Shown one piece after another: positions 1-5,478 of a stretch of 7,632 nucleotides of DNA (within the stretch, counting starts at the first letter, position 1; each line of letters starts with the position of its first letter). Where the stretch lies: the NCBI GenBank assembly GCA_018712555.1, contig DVGT01000043.1:1-7632 (forward strand), read 5' to 3'. Origin of the DNA: Faecimorpha stercoravium (lineage in GTDB: Bacteria; Bacillota; Clostridia; Lachnospirales; Bianqueaceae). The notes beneath the pieces are model-generated. The model did not search any database and had not been told where the DNA came from. It saw only the letters and a program-made list of their open reading frames with translations. The position numbers and the translations under genes were made by a program.

Positions 1-31
1 ACGGAAACCCAGATCCGGTCGATCTTGAAAC

Positions 32-88
32 AAAAAATATAATACACAGAAAGCTGCTGCAGGTGGTTGCAGTAGCTTTCTGTGTATT
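32..88 (-). terminator. Strong intrinsic terminator or attenuator hairpin
   Basis: Bases 41-61 pair with 68-88 in a 21-bp stem with one G-U wobble and a 6-base loop (62-67). Read on the minus strand the stem is followed by ATATTTTTTG, a U-rich tail (37-32), which makes a standard rho-independent terminator. On the plus strand the tail is much less U-rich, so the minus direction is favoured. It is the first such structure downstream of the MATE gene and of the consensus promoter at 131-159. It could end the MATE transcript, a short RNA, or attenuate a gene lying off the left edge. Confidence 0.8.
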
Positions 89-124
89 GGAATTAACGCC
101 ATTTTTGAATGTCTGATACCAAAG
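32..124 (-). ncRNA. Candidate short RNA (about 90 nt) or leader attenuator
   Basis: A perfect consensus promoter (131-159) should start transcription near 124 on the minus strand, and a strong terminator ends near 32, giving a predicted RNA of about 90 bases. A second small hairpin, formed by 128-134 with 114-120 (one G-U pair, 7-base loop), straddles the expected start, so only part of it would be in the RNA. I do not recognise a known RNA class. An ATG at 102 opens a minus frame that stays open to base 1 (34 codons), passing through the hairpin. It has no ribosome binding site and an odd composition, so I favour non-coding. The alternative is the 5' leader of a gene off the window, with the hairpin as attenuator. 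The prediction rests only on promoter plus terminator. Confidence 0.5.
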
Positions 125-130
125 TCAGGT

Positions 131-159
131 ATTATACCCAGTTCAAATCTTTTTGTCAA
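131..159 (-). promoter_or_regulatory. Perfect consensus sigma-A promoter
   Basis: On the minus strand TTGACA (159-154) and TATAAT (136-131) are separated by exactly 17 bases. Both hexamers match the housekeeping consensus at every position. The promoter lies 29 bases past the MATE stop codon and points away from that gene, toward the long hairpin at 41-88. Confidence 0.8.
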
Positions 160-187
160 TCCTTTTTTCCAAGATGCCAAAGATCTT

Positions 188-1594
188 TTACGCTTTCGCC
201 ACCGGCATCGACAGCTGTTTATATGTCTTTACAATCAGAACTGCCGATATAACCGCCGTCAGCACATCTGATACCGGCATGGAATATAATACGCCGTCCA
301 GACCAAAAAAGATGGGCAGTAACAATGCAAAACCAACGCCAAAAACAATCTCTCTCACCATGGAAAGCATCGTAGAATCCATCGCCTTGCCCATGGCCTG
401 CAGGAAGATAAACGCCGCTTTGTTGATACAGGCCAGAATGATCATACAAAGATAAATTCGGAAGGACTTGATCGCAAAGTCCGTATAATATACACTTTCG
501 TTGGCAGCGCCAAAAATACCGATCAGCGCCTGCGGGAATCCCTCTACCAGAATCAAGGCGACCGCTCCCACGCAAGCCTCCGAAATCAATAGGCAGGTAA
601 AGAGCTTTTTTACCCGTTGATAGATGCCCGCCCCCATGTTATAACCAACAATGGGAATGCAGCCGGCTGCCATACCAACGACAATCGAAATGACAATCTG
701 GAAAAACTTCATGACAATGCCCACCACGGCCATAGGAATCTGCGCATATTGAGCTTGGCCGAATATCGGATCCAAACTGCCGTATTTCCGAATCATATTG
801 TTGATGGCTGCCATGGCGGCTACTAAAGAAATCTGAGACAAGAAACTGCAGATGCCCAGGGGCAGCATTCTGCGAATCACATTCCATTTCAACCCAAAAT
901 CGTGTTTCGTTAATTTTAAGATATGGGGCTTGCACAGATACAGGATGGTCAGAATCGCCGTCACAATTTGCCCTATCACCGTGGCGACAGCTGCTCCCAT
1001 CATGCCCCATTTAAAGATAAAAATAAAGATCGGATCCAAAATCACATTCAAAATAGCTCCTACCAGTGTGGAAACCATGGCAAACCGCGGATTCCCATCC
1101 GCACGAATGACCGGATTCAACGCCTGTCCAAACATATAAAACGGAATTCCCAGCGTAATCCAGAAGAAATATTCTTTAGAATAGCGGAACGTCTCATCAT
1201 TCACCGTACCACCAAACATGGCGATAATCGTATCCATAAAGACCAGATAGATCACCGTCAACACAATACTGGCGACCAGGGTCAGAACGATAGCATTGCC
1301 GACACTTCGGCCCGCGTTCTGCGGCTCTTTCTTGCCCAAACAAAGGCTCACGAACGCACAGCATCCGTCCCCGATCATGACTGCGATGGCCAGCGCAATC
1401 ACCGTCAGCGGAAAGACAACGGTGTTAGCCGCATTTCCATAAGACCCCAGATAATCCGCGTTCGCAATAAAAATCTGATCCACAATATTGTACAGAGCTC
1501 CTACGAGTAGAGATATGATGCAAGGCAATGAGTATTTCCTCATAAGAACCCCGATCTTCTCCGTCGCCAGATACGCCTGACTGTTTTCTTTCAT
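188..1594 (-). CDS. MATE-family multidrug/cation antiporter
   Basis: A 468-residue integral membrane exporter of the MATE family. These proteins expel cationic drugs or metabolites in exchange for Na+ or H+ across the cytoplasmic membrane. About twelve hydrophobic segments fill the length. Family signatures include the N-terminal stretch with LYNIVDQIFIA (34-44), NPVIRADGNPRFAM (160-173), LDPIFIFIFKWGMMGAAVAT (186-205) and, in the second half, PIVGYNMGAG (314-323). The length matches ordinary bacterial MATE pumps. The frame stays open upstream to 1717, but I choose ATG at 1594: it has GGAGGAAA (1608-1601) seven bases upstream, and the upstream extension would span the promoter. No regulator gene is next to it, and the substrate cannot be told from sequence. 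The stop is followed closely by another promoter, with no terminator before 88. Confidence 0.93.
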   Translation of the reverse strand: MKENSQAYLATEKIGVLMRKYSLPCIISLLVGALYNIVDQIFIANADYLGSYGNAANTVVFPLTVIALAIAVMIGDGCCAFVSLCLGKKEPQNAGRSVGNAIVLTLVASIVLTVIYLVFMDTIIAMFGGTVNDETFRYSKEYFFWITLGIPFYMFGQALNPVIRADGNPRFAMVSTLVGAILNVILDPIFIFIFKWGMMGAAVATVIGQIVTAILTILYLCKPHILKLTKHDFGLKWNVIRRMLPLGICSFLSQISLVAAMAAINNMIRKYGSLDPIFGQAQYAQIPMAVVGIVMKFFQIVISIVVGMAAGCIPIVGYNMGAGIYQRVKKLFTCLLISEACVGAVALILVEGFPQALIGIFGAANESVYYTDFAIKSFRIYLCMIILACINKAAFIFLQAMGKAMDSTMLSMVREIVFGVGFALLLPIFFGLDGVLYSMPVSDVLTAVISAVLIVKTYKQLSMPVAKA

Positions 1595-1622
1595 AGTCGT
1601 TTCCTCCCCAATACGAAATAAA

Positions 1623-1651
1623 GGGTGTAGATCCAAGCTGGACCTACACCC
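1623..1651 (-). promoter_or_regulatory. Leader hairpin upstream of MATE gene (possible attenuator)
   Basis: Bases 1623-1630 pair with 1644-1651 (8 bp). After one mismatch, 1632-1635 pair with 1639-1642, leaving a 3-base loop. On the minus strand the stem ends in CCC followed by TTTATTTCG, a modest U-rich tail, about 28 bases before the ATG. It could be an attenuator, a protein-binding site or a stabilising leader stem. No leader peptide ATG is seen between the expected start of transcription and the hairpin, so ribosome-mediated attenuation is not supported. Confidence 0.5.
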
Positions 1652-1672
1652 TGATGGCTGCGCGCTGATAAT

Positions 1673-1701
1673 ACTATATTCTTTTTGGGCACAAAATGCA
1701 A
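1673..1701 (-). promoter_or_regulatory. Promoter of MATE gene
   Basis: On the minus strand TTGCAT (1701-1696) and TATAGT (1678-1673) are spaced by 17 bases. This predicts a start near 1666 and a leader of about 70 bases that contains the hairpin at 1623-1651. The position supports the ATG at 1594 over the upstream in-frame ATG at 1717. Confidence 0.65.
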
Positions 1702-1710
1702 AGGCATTTT
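1693..1710. promoter_or_regulatory. Palindrome overlapping the MATE -35 box (candidate operator)
   Basis: AAAATGC (1693-1699) and GCATTTT (1704-1710) form a 7-bp inverted repeat with a 4-base centre, and the -35 hexamer lies inside it. A repressor or activator site is a reasonable inference from this placement. The motif is AT-rich and short, and no regulator is encoded nearby, so chance is not excluded. Confidence 0.3.
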
Positions 1711-1768
1711 TCAACAAAAAAATCTTTTCTCTTCCTTCTCCATATTAACAGGATGCCAACGAGAGCCT

Positions 1769-1924
1769 TTATGTCGCAAATCCCGCATACTGCGTCATGT
1801 ACAGCTCGTAATACTTTCCCTTTTGTGCTAACAAATCCTCATGATTGCCGCTCTCCACATTCCTGCCATGGTCCATCACCACAATCCAATCCGAATCCCG
1901 AATCGTAGAGAGCCGATGAGCAAG
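1769..1924 (-). pseudogene. C-terminal remnant of an ABC exporter ATPase
   Basis: Fifty-one codons read in one uninterrupted minus frame to a TAA at 1771-1769. They begin at LAHRLSTIRDSDWIVVMDHG and continue through VESGNHEDLLAQKGKYYELY. This is the end of the nucleotide-binding domain of MsbA/MdlB-type ABC exporters: the H-loop histidine in AHRLSTI, the D-loop-distal VMDHGR strand, the ESG-HEDLL helix and the usual Y-ELY tail. Upstream codons lose all likeness to the family (no Walker A, signature or Walker B), and the lipoprotein terminator lies only about 25 bases away. No start codon or ribosome site fits. I read it as the leftover 3' end of a deleted drug-export ABC gene that once sat beside the MATE pump. 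The intact frame suggests a fairly recent loss. Confidence 0.8.
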
Positions 1925-1948
1925 GTACCGAATGAATAAAATCTCACG

Positions 1949-1975
1949 AAAAAAGGAGGCATTACCTTGCCTCCT
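1949..1975 (-). terminator. Intrinsic terminator of the lipoprotein gene
   Basis: AGGAGGCA (1954-1961) pairs with TGCCTCCT (1968-1975) in an 8-bp stem with a 6-base loop. On the minus strand it runs into TTTTTCG. It begins ten bases after the lipoprotein stop codon. Confidence 0.8.
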
Positions 1976-1984
1976 CTTTCTGTA

Positions 1985-2368
1985 TCATCCAGCGGCGCCG
2001 CCAGCGCCAGCAGCTGAACCACCCGCACCGCCGTCACCGGTTCCCCCCGTCGTCCCATTATCACCAGTTCCTGTTCCCTCTCCAAATCCGGGATCTTCGA
2101 TTCCGGATGGATCCGTGACCGTACCACTGTCATTCGTTCCTGTTGTTCCTGTACCGGATTCATCATGACGAGACGTCTCGCTATCATGCATGGAAGAATC
2201 CTCTCGTTCACTTTCTTGTCGGGAGGATTCCTCCCGCCGAGAACTCTCCTCCCGCGAACTATTCACGGAAGAATTACGGGAACTGTTATCATTTCCACTA
2301 CAGGCTGCCGCAAAAGAAAGCAGCGCCGCCAGTAGAACACATCCCATCGCCCATTTACGTGATCTCAT
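1985..2368 (-). CDS. Small low-complexity lipoprotein, function unknown
   Basis: A 127-residue predicted lipoprotein. The N-terminus is a lipoprotein signal: basic MRSRK, a hydrophobic core (7-20) and a lipobox-like FAAAC with the cysteine at 23, which implies export and anchoring on the outer face of the membrane. The mature part has no visible fold. Residues 28-70 are Ser/Arg/Glu-rich with SSREE/SRREE/SRQES repeats, 71-95 are Thr/Gly/Asp-rich, and 96-127 are almost only Gly, Ala and Thr. The start is fixed by TAGGAGGA (2384-2377) nine bases upstream. It is a single-gene unit with its own terminator. Low-complexity surface tails of this kind are often spacers, but no function can be assigned. 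Composition bias makes homology calls unreliable. I am fairly sure it is real because signal, ribosome site and terminator agree. Confidence 0.75.
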   Translation of the reverse strand: MRSRKWAMGCVLLAALLSFAAACSGNDNSSRNSSVNSSREESSRREESSRQESEREDSSMHDSETSRHDESGTGTTGTNDSGTVTDPSGIEDPGFGEGTGTGDNGTTGGTGDGGAGGSAAGAGGAAG

Positions 2369-2480
2369 AATAGCACTCCTCCTATTGATTTTTCATGTGC
2401 AATAGTAGAATGTCCATTTTTTAGGCTTTCATGCCTACATTTTGGAATATTTATGGAAAAAGACTTAGAAGGAGCCCCCT

Positions 2481-2522
2481 ATGAAAATCCAACAAAATGA
2501 AAGAGGGGTCGTTGCAAAATAG
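2481..2522 (+). other. Possible truncated gene start cut by the inverted-repeat element
   Basis: AAGGAG (2469-2474) sits six bases before ATG at 2481. The frame reads MKIQQNER and then enters the left inverted repeat, stopping at TAG 2520-2522 after 13 codons. This could be the 5' end of a gene whose remainder was lost when the element arrived, or chance. No continuation is found past the element, where the glutamine synthetase gene ends on the opposite strand. The rest of 2385-2503 shows only a 5-bp stem near 2421-2436. Confidence 0.2.
2504..2521 (+). repeat. Left terminal inverted repeat
   Basis: AGGGGTCGTTGCAAAATA. It pairs with the right end with two adjacent mismatches. Confidence 0.8.
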
Positions 2523-2535
2523 ATGAGAAATCATC

Positions 2536-2670
2536 TCTCAGCTGGACTAATGAGAAAAACCCCAAATTTCTCATTAGTCTGGAAGCGATGTAACAATTTC
2601 TCAGCTGGACTAATGAGAAAAACCCCGGATTTCTCATTAGTCTTGAAGCGAATGTAACAATTTCTCAGCT
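2536..2670 (+). repeat. Tandem hairpin repeat, two copies plus a partial third
   Basis: Unit 1 (2536-2598, 63 bp) and unit 2 (2599-2662, 64 bp) are nearly identical, differing by a few substitutions and one inserted base. A third copy stops after its first eight bases (TCTCAGCT, 2663-2670). Each unit holds a perfect 13-bp stem, GACTAATGAGAAA with TTTCTCATTAGTC, around a 9-base loop containing AACCCC. The stems are at 2545-2579 and 2608-2642. TTTCTCA at the unit joint can also pair with TGAGAAA of the stem arm, so alternative folds exist. Confidence 0.9.
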
Positions 2671-2689
2671 TTACGGAATGTCCTGGAAA

Positions 2690-2723
2690 CGAAAAAGGAG
2701 TCCGTGCATTCACGGAACTCCTT
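2690..2723 (-). terminator. Terminator inside the element, likely serving glutamine synthetase
   Basis: Bases 2695-2706 pair with 2711-2723 as a 12-bp stem with one bulged base and a 4-base loop. On the minus strand the stem runs into TTTTTCG. It is the first strong terminator after the glutamine synthetase stop codon, about 70 bases downstream, and belongs to the inserted element. Confidence 0.65.
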
Positions 2724-2771
2724 AGGAGATCATACTCTTTCATTCTGTATAAATGATGAGACCAGCGTAGG

Positions 2772-2789
2772 TATTTTGCAACAGCCCCT
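2772..2789 (-). repeat. Right terminal inverted repeat
   Basis: Read on the minus strand it is AGGGGCTGTTGCAAAATA. Its outer base is four bases from the glutamine synthetase stop codon. Confidence 0.8.
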
Positions 2790-2793
2790 ACCG

Positions 2794-4878
2794 TTAAATT
2801 CTAAATAACAAATCGCTATATACGGGGTAAGGCCAATACTTAGCACCCACCTCCGACTCCAGCTGATCTGCCGCCTGACGCAGCGCATTCATCGCCGGAA
2901 TCACCTGATCGCGATAGAACTCCGCTTTCTTCTGATGATCCTCATAGGCCTGGCTCTCCGCAATCCGCTTCTGCAGCACATCGGTCTGCCGGCTGATCTC
3001 TTCCACCAGATGGGACAGATGATCAATCGTCTTTCTCTCATACTCCACCGAGAGGCTCAGCGATTGCTTGCCCACCGCCACGTCGGTCAACTCTTTGATA
3101 TTATCGAATCCTGCCGGAATAATCTGCTTACGTGCCATGTCGATCATCGTCAGTCCTTCGATTCGAAGCACCTTACAATAGTTGACCAGGAATATGTCCG
3201 CTCTTGCCTGCAGTTCCTGCACTGTGAAAATCTTATGCTGTGAAAAGAGTGCAATACTTTCCTTCGATACAAAATACTGTACCGCATCCGGCAGCGTCGG
3301 CAGATTCATCAGACCTCTGCGGGCCGCCTCCTGTTTCCACTCTTCGCCATACCCATTGCCATTAAAGATCACACGCTGGTGTGCTGTCAGTTCTTCTTTA
3401 ATCAGAACATTCAGTTCTTCATTAAAATGCTCTGCCTGCTCCAGACGATCCGCGTAGCGTCTCAAAATCTCAGCAACCGCCGTATTGATAATGATATTGG
3501 GGCCAGATATGGAGAGCGAAGATCCCGGCATACGGAACTCAAACTTGTTTCCAGTAAAGGCCACCGGCGATGTTCGGTTACGATCCGTCGTATCCCGCGG
3601 AAATCTTGGCAGGATATGTACGCCCAGCTTCATTTCTTCCTTTGTTTTCGGATCATACACAGCCCCCGTAATAATCGAGGTTACGATCTCTTCCAATTCA
3701 TTGCCAAGGAATATAGAGATGACAGCCGGCGGCGCCTCGTTGGCTCCCAGCCGATGGTCATTGCCCGCACTGGCGACGGACATGCGTAAAAGCGCTTGAT
3801 ATTCATCTACCGCCGCTACCACAGCCGTCATAAACAGCATAAACTGAGCATTCTCATTGGGTGATCCACCTGGCTCCAGAAGGTTCAGCCCCGTATCCGT
3901 AGACATCGACCAGTTATTATGCTTACCGCTGCCGTTGACGCCCTCAAAGGGTTTCTCATGCAAGAGACATACCAAGCCATGACGCAGCGCTACTTTCTGC
4001 ATCATCTCCATAGTCAGCTGATTCTGATCGCTGGCAATGCTGGCATTGGTAAAAATAGGCGCCAATTCATGCTGTGCCGGTGCTACCTCATTGTGCTCTG
4101 TTTTGGCCAGCACGCCCAATTTCCAAAGCTCCTCATTCAATTCCGTCATATAGGCTTCTACTCGAGGCTTAATCGCACCATAATAATGGTCGTCAAGCTC
4201 CTGCCCCTTCGGCGGCATCGCACCAAACAGCGTGCGTCCACACAAACGCAGGTCTTCCCGCTGGTCGTACAGCGCCTTGTCTACCAGGAAATACTCCTGT
4301 TCCGGCCCTACCGTAGCCTGCACTCGATTCGCCACCGTGCCAAATAACTTTAAGATCCGCAGTGCCTGCCTATTGAGCGCTTCCATGGATGCCAGAAGCG
4401 GCCCCTTCTTATCCAACGCCTCCCCATTATAGGAGTAGAACACCGTGGGAATACAAAGCACACCATCCTTGATAAATGCGTATGAACTGGGATCCCACGC
4501 CGTATAACCTCTCGCCTCGAAAGTAGCTCGAAGACCGCCGGAGGGAAAACTAGAAGCGTCCGATTCTCCTTTGATTAGTTCTTTACCCGAGAATTCCATG
4601 ATTACCTTACTGGGACTCACCGGAGAGATAAAGCTATCATGCTTCTCCGCCGTCACACCTGTCATTGGCTGAAACCAATGCGTATAGTGTGTGACTCCTT
4701 TTTCCACCGCCCAGTCCTTCATCGCCGCCGCCACCGTATCCGCAATAGAGGGATCCAATCCCTTCCCCAACTCCATTGTACGCTTCAGCGCCTTATACAC
4801 CGTCTTGGGCAGCCGGCTCTGCATCACATAATCATTAAAGACCATGGATCCGAAGATTTCTTCCATGCTATGTATCAT
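2794..4878 (-). CDS. glnN: Glutamine synthetase type III
   Basis: ATP-dependent ligation of ammonia to glutamate, giving glutamine, in the cytoplasm. It is the main ammonia-assimilating step. At 694 residues it has the length of the type III family, far above the roughly 450 of type I. The type III N-terminal region starts at FGSMVFNDYVMQSRLP (9-24). Active-site and metal motifs follow: GPEQEYF (191-197), EHNEVAPAQHE (261-271), KPFEGVNGSGKHNNWS (309-324), and NDHRLGANEAPPA (373-385). The C-terminal helical part ends in YWPYPVYSDLLFRI, the normal family ending, so the neighbouring mobile element has not truncated it. ATG 4878 is chosen for AGGAGG (4894-4889) ten bases upstream; the ATG at 4866 is too far. 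It has its own promoter and no PII gene nearby. Confidence 0.96.
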   Translation of the reverse strand: MIHSMEEIFGSMVFNDYVMQSRLPKTVYKALKRTMELGKGLDPSIADTVAAAMKDWAVEKGVTHYTHWFQPMTGVTAEKHDSFISPVSPSKVIMEFSGKELIKGESDASSFPSGGLRATFEARGYTAWDPSSYAFIKDGVLCIPTVFYSYNGEALDKKGPLLASMEALNRQALRILKLFGTVANRVQATVGPEQEYFLVDKALYDQREDLRLCGRTLFGAMPPKGQELDDHYYGAIKPRVEAYMTELNEELWKLGVLAKTEHNEVAPAQHELAPIFTNASIASDQNQLTMEMMQKVALRHGLVCLLHEKPFEGVNGSGKHNNWSMSTDTGLNLLEPGGSPNENAQFMLFMTAVVAAVDEYQALLRMSVASAGNDHRLGANEAPPAVISIFLGNELEEIVTSIITGAVYDPKTKEEMKLGVHILPRFPRDTTDRNRTSPVAFTGNKFEFRMPGSSLSISGPNIIINTAVAEILRRYADRLEQAEHFNEELNVLIKEELTAHQRVIFNGNGYGEEWKQEAARRGLMNLPTLPDAVQYFVSKESIALFSQHKIFTVQELQARADIFLVNYCKVLRIEGLTMIDMARKQIIPAGFDNIKELTDVAVGKQSLSLSVEYERKTIDHLSHLVEEISRQTDVLQKRIAESQAYEDHQKKAEFYRDQVIPAMNALRQAADQLESEVGAKYWPYPVYSDLLFRI

Positions 4879-4933
4879 TCCTGCATATCCTCCTAACTCT
4901 CTGCTCCATCTCTTTCTATCAGACTACACTTCT

Positions 4934-4962
4934 ATTATAAAGTAGATTTTATAGCGACGCAA
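4934..4962 (-). promoter_or_regulatory. Promoter of glutamine synthetase gene
   Basis: On the minus strand TTGCGT (4962-4957), 17 bases, then TATAAT (4939-4934). A start near 4927 gives a leader of about 50 bases with no evident riboswitch fold. Its -35 lies eight bases past the stop of the upstream membrane protein gene, and I see no terminator between the two, so read-through from that gene is also possible. Confidence 0.6.
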
Positions 4963-4969
4963 GCAATTT

Positions 4970-5290
4970 TTACGTCTTCTTACCAGAAAGGAAAGTCCCG
5001 ATCAAGCACCCCGCTAAAGTCGTAACCGCATAGGCGGCCACGTAAATCAAGTCGTTCTTATCAAAAAACAGAAACACCGCCGGAACAAAAAGAACAGCCA
5101 TCACACAAGGATACAACCAGGAAATTCGATGTCGCCACCCGTAGATCACTGCACACAAAAGACATAGACCCGGAAGGATCGCAAGAAGCAGAATGGTTTC
5201 TCCTACTACGCTCCGCAATAACAGAGGCAACAGATAAAACCCGCAGAGCATCACGAATACATAGGGCAAAAAAATTTTCATACGCCGCAT
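4970..5290 (-). CDS. Small four-helix membrane protein, function unknown
   Basis: A 106-residue very hydrophobic protein. Predicted membrane segments fall near residues 7-25, 31-51, 57-76 and 80-101. Short loops carry WRHR (52-55) and DKND (77-80), and the tail is basic (GKKT). I recognise no catalytic motif, only the general look of small conserved hypothetical membrane proteins of Clostridia. The start at 5290 is supported by AGGAGG (5303-5298) seven bases upstream; the next ATG (5281) is within the same N-terminus. The gene is divergent from guaA and upstream of the glutamine synthetase gene in the same direction, with no clear terminator between, so co-transcription with the latter is possible. 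No role is inferred. Confidence 0.8.
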   Translation of the reverse strand: MRRMKIFLPYVFVMLCGFYLLPLLLRSVVGETILLLAILPGLCLLCAVIYGWRHRISWLYPCVMAVLFVPAVFLFFDKNDLIYVAAYAVTTLAGCLIGTFLSGKKT

Positions 5291-5319
5291 TTCGATCCCT
5301 CCTTTTAGATACTATATAC

Positions 5320-5348
5320 ATTTTATCATATTCGCTACGGAAGCGCAA
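5320..5348 (-). promoter_or_regulatory. Promoter of the membrane protein gene
   Basis: On the minus strand TTGCGC (5348-5343), 17 bases, then TAAAAT (5325-5320). It is back to back with the guaA promoter, with the two -35 boxes 18 bases apart, so a shared regulator could act on both. Confidence 0.5.
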
Positions 5349-5366
5349 GTTTTCCTGTCTTTCTTC

Positions 5367-5395
5367 TGGACAAACCCATATAAATACGCTATAAT
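5367..5395 (+). promoter_or_regulatory. Promoter of guaA
   Basis: TGGACA (5367-5372), a 17-base spacer, and a perfect TATAAT (5390-5395). The expected start is near 5402, giving a leader of about 77 bases. Confidence 0.75.
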
Positions 5396-5411
5396 GAATG
5401 CGTATAGTGTA

Positions 5412-5443
5412 AGCAGGCGGTAAAATTATCGTCTGCTATTACC
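5412..5443 (+). promoter_or_regulatory. guaA leader hairpin with an alternative pairing
   Basis: AGCAGGCG (5412-5419) pairs with CGTCTGCT (5430-5437) with one G-U pair and a 10-base loop. GGTAA (5419-5423) can instead pair with TTACC (5439-5443), which would compete at the stem base. No U-run follows, so it is not a terminator. It does not match the purine riboswitch consensus. Any regulatory role is a guess. Confidence 0.3.
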
Positions 5444-5478
5444 TTCTAAGGATCATACAAACAGAGAGGAATGTATCA

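Larger units (their letters stand above)
2504..2789. mobile_element. MITE-like inverted-repeat element (286 bp), no transposase
   Basis: The segment is bounded by 18-base inverted ends, AGGGGTCGTTGCAAAATA at 2504-2521 and its partner at 2772-2789, which match at 16 of 18 positions (TC versus CT at bases 6-7). The interior has no credible gene and consists largely of hairpins: two tandem hairpin units (2536-2662) and a terminator-type stem (2695-2723). Ends reading GGGGCTGTTGCAAAAT resemble those of insertion sequences common in Clostridia, perhaps the IS1182 group, but that assignment is from memory and tentative. I see no clear target duplication. It lies between the lipoprotein gene's upstream region and the glutamine synthetase stop codon, four bases from the latter. 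Confidence 0.75.

Noticed and set aside
923..1510. 195-codon plus-strand frame inside the MATE gene
   Set aside because: Antisense shadow of a confident membrane protein gene. Its composition is unlike a real protein and it has no ribosome site.
1595..1717. Longer MATE start with 41 extra residues
   Set aside because: The extension would lie across the predicted promoter and hairpin, while the ATG at 1594 has a strong ribosome site and a normal MATE N-terminus.
1932..2168. Proline-rich plus-strand frame
   Set aside because: It is the complement of the Gly/Ala/Thr-rich tail of the lipoprotein, which has the signal peptide, ribosome site and terminator.
2220..2236. Palindrome CGGGAGG-ATT-CCTCCCG
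   Set aside because: It lies inside the Ser/Arg/Glu codon repeat of the lipoprotein and is explained by those codons. It has no U tail.
2531..2743. 70-codon minus frame across the tandem hairpin units, giving a repeated FGVFLISPAE peptide
   Set aside because: The repetition simply reflects the DNA repeat. The frame starts at the edge of a terminator stem and has no convincing ribosome site.
4677..5410. A 14-base sequence, AATGCGTATAGTGT, occurring at 4677-4690 (inside glnN) and 5397-5410 (guaA start region)
   Set aside because: One copy is within conserved coding sequence and there is no symmetry or further likeness. Coincidence is plausible at this window size.
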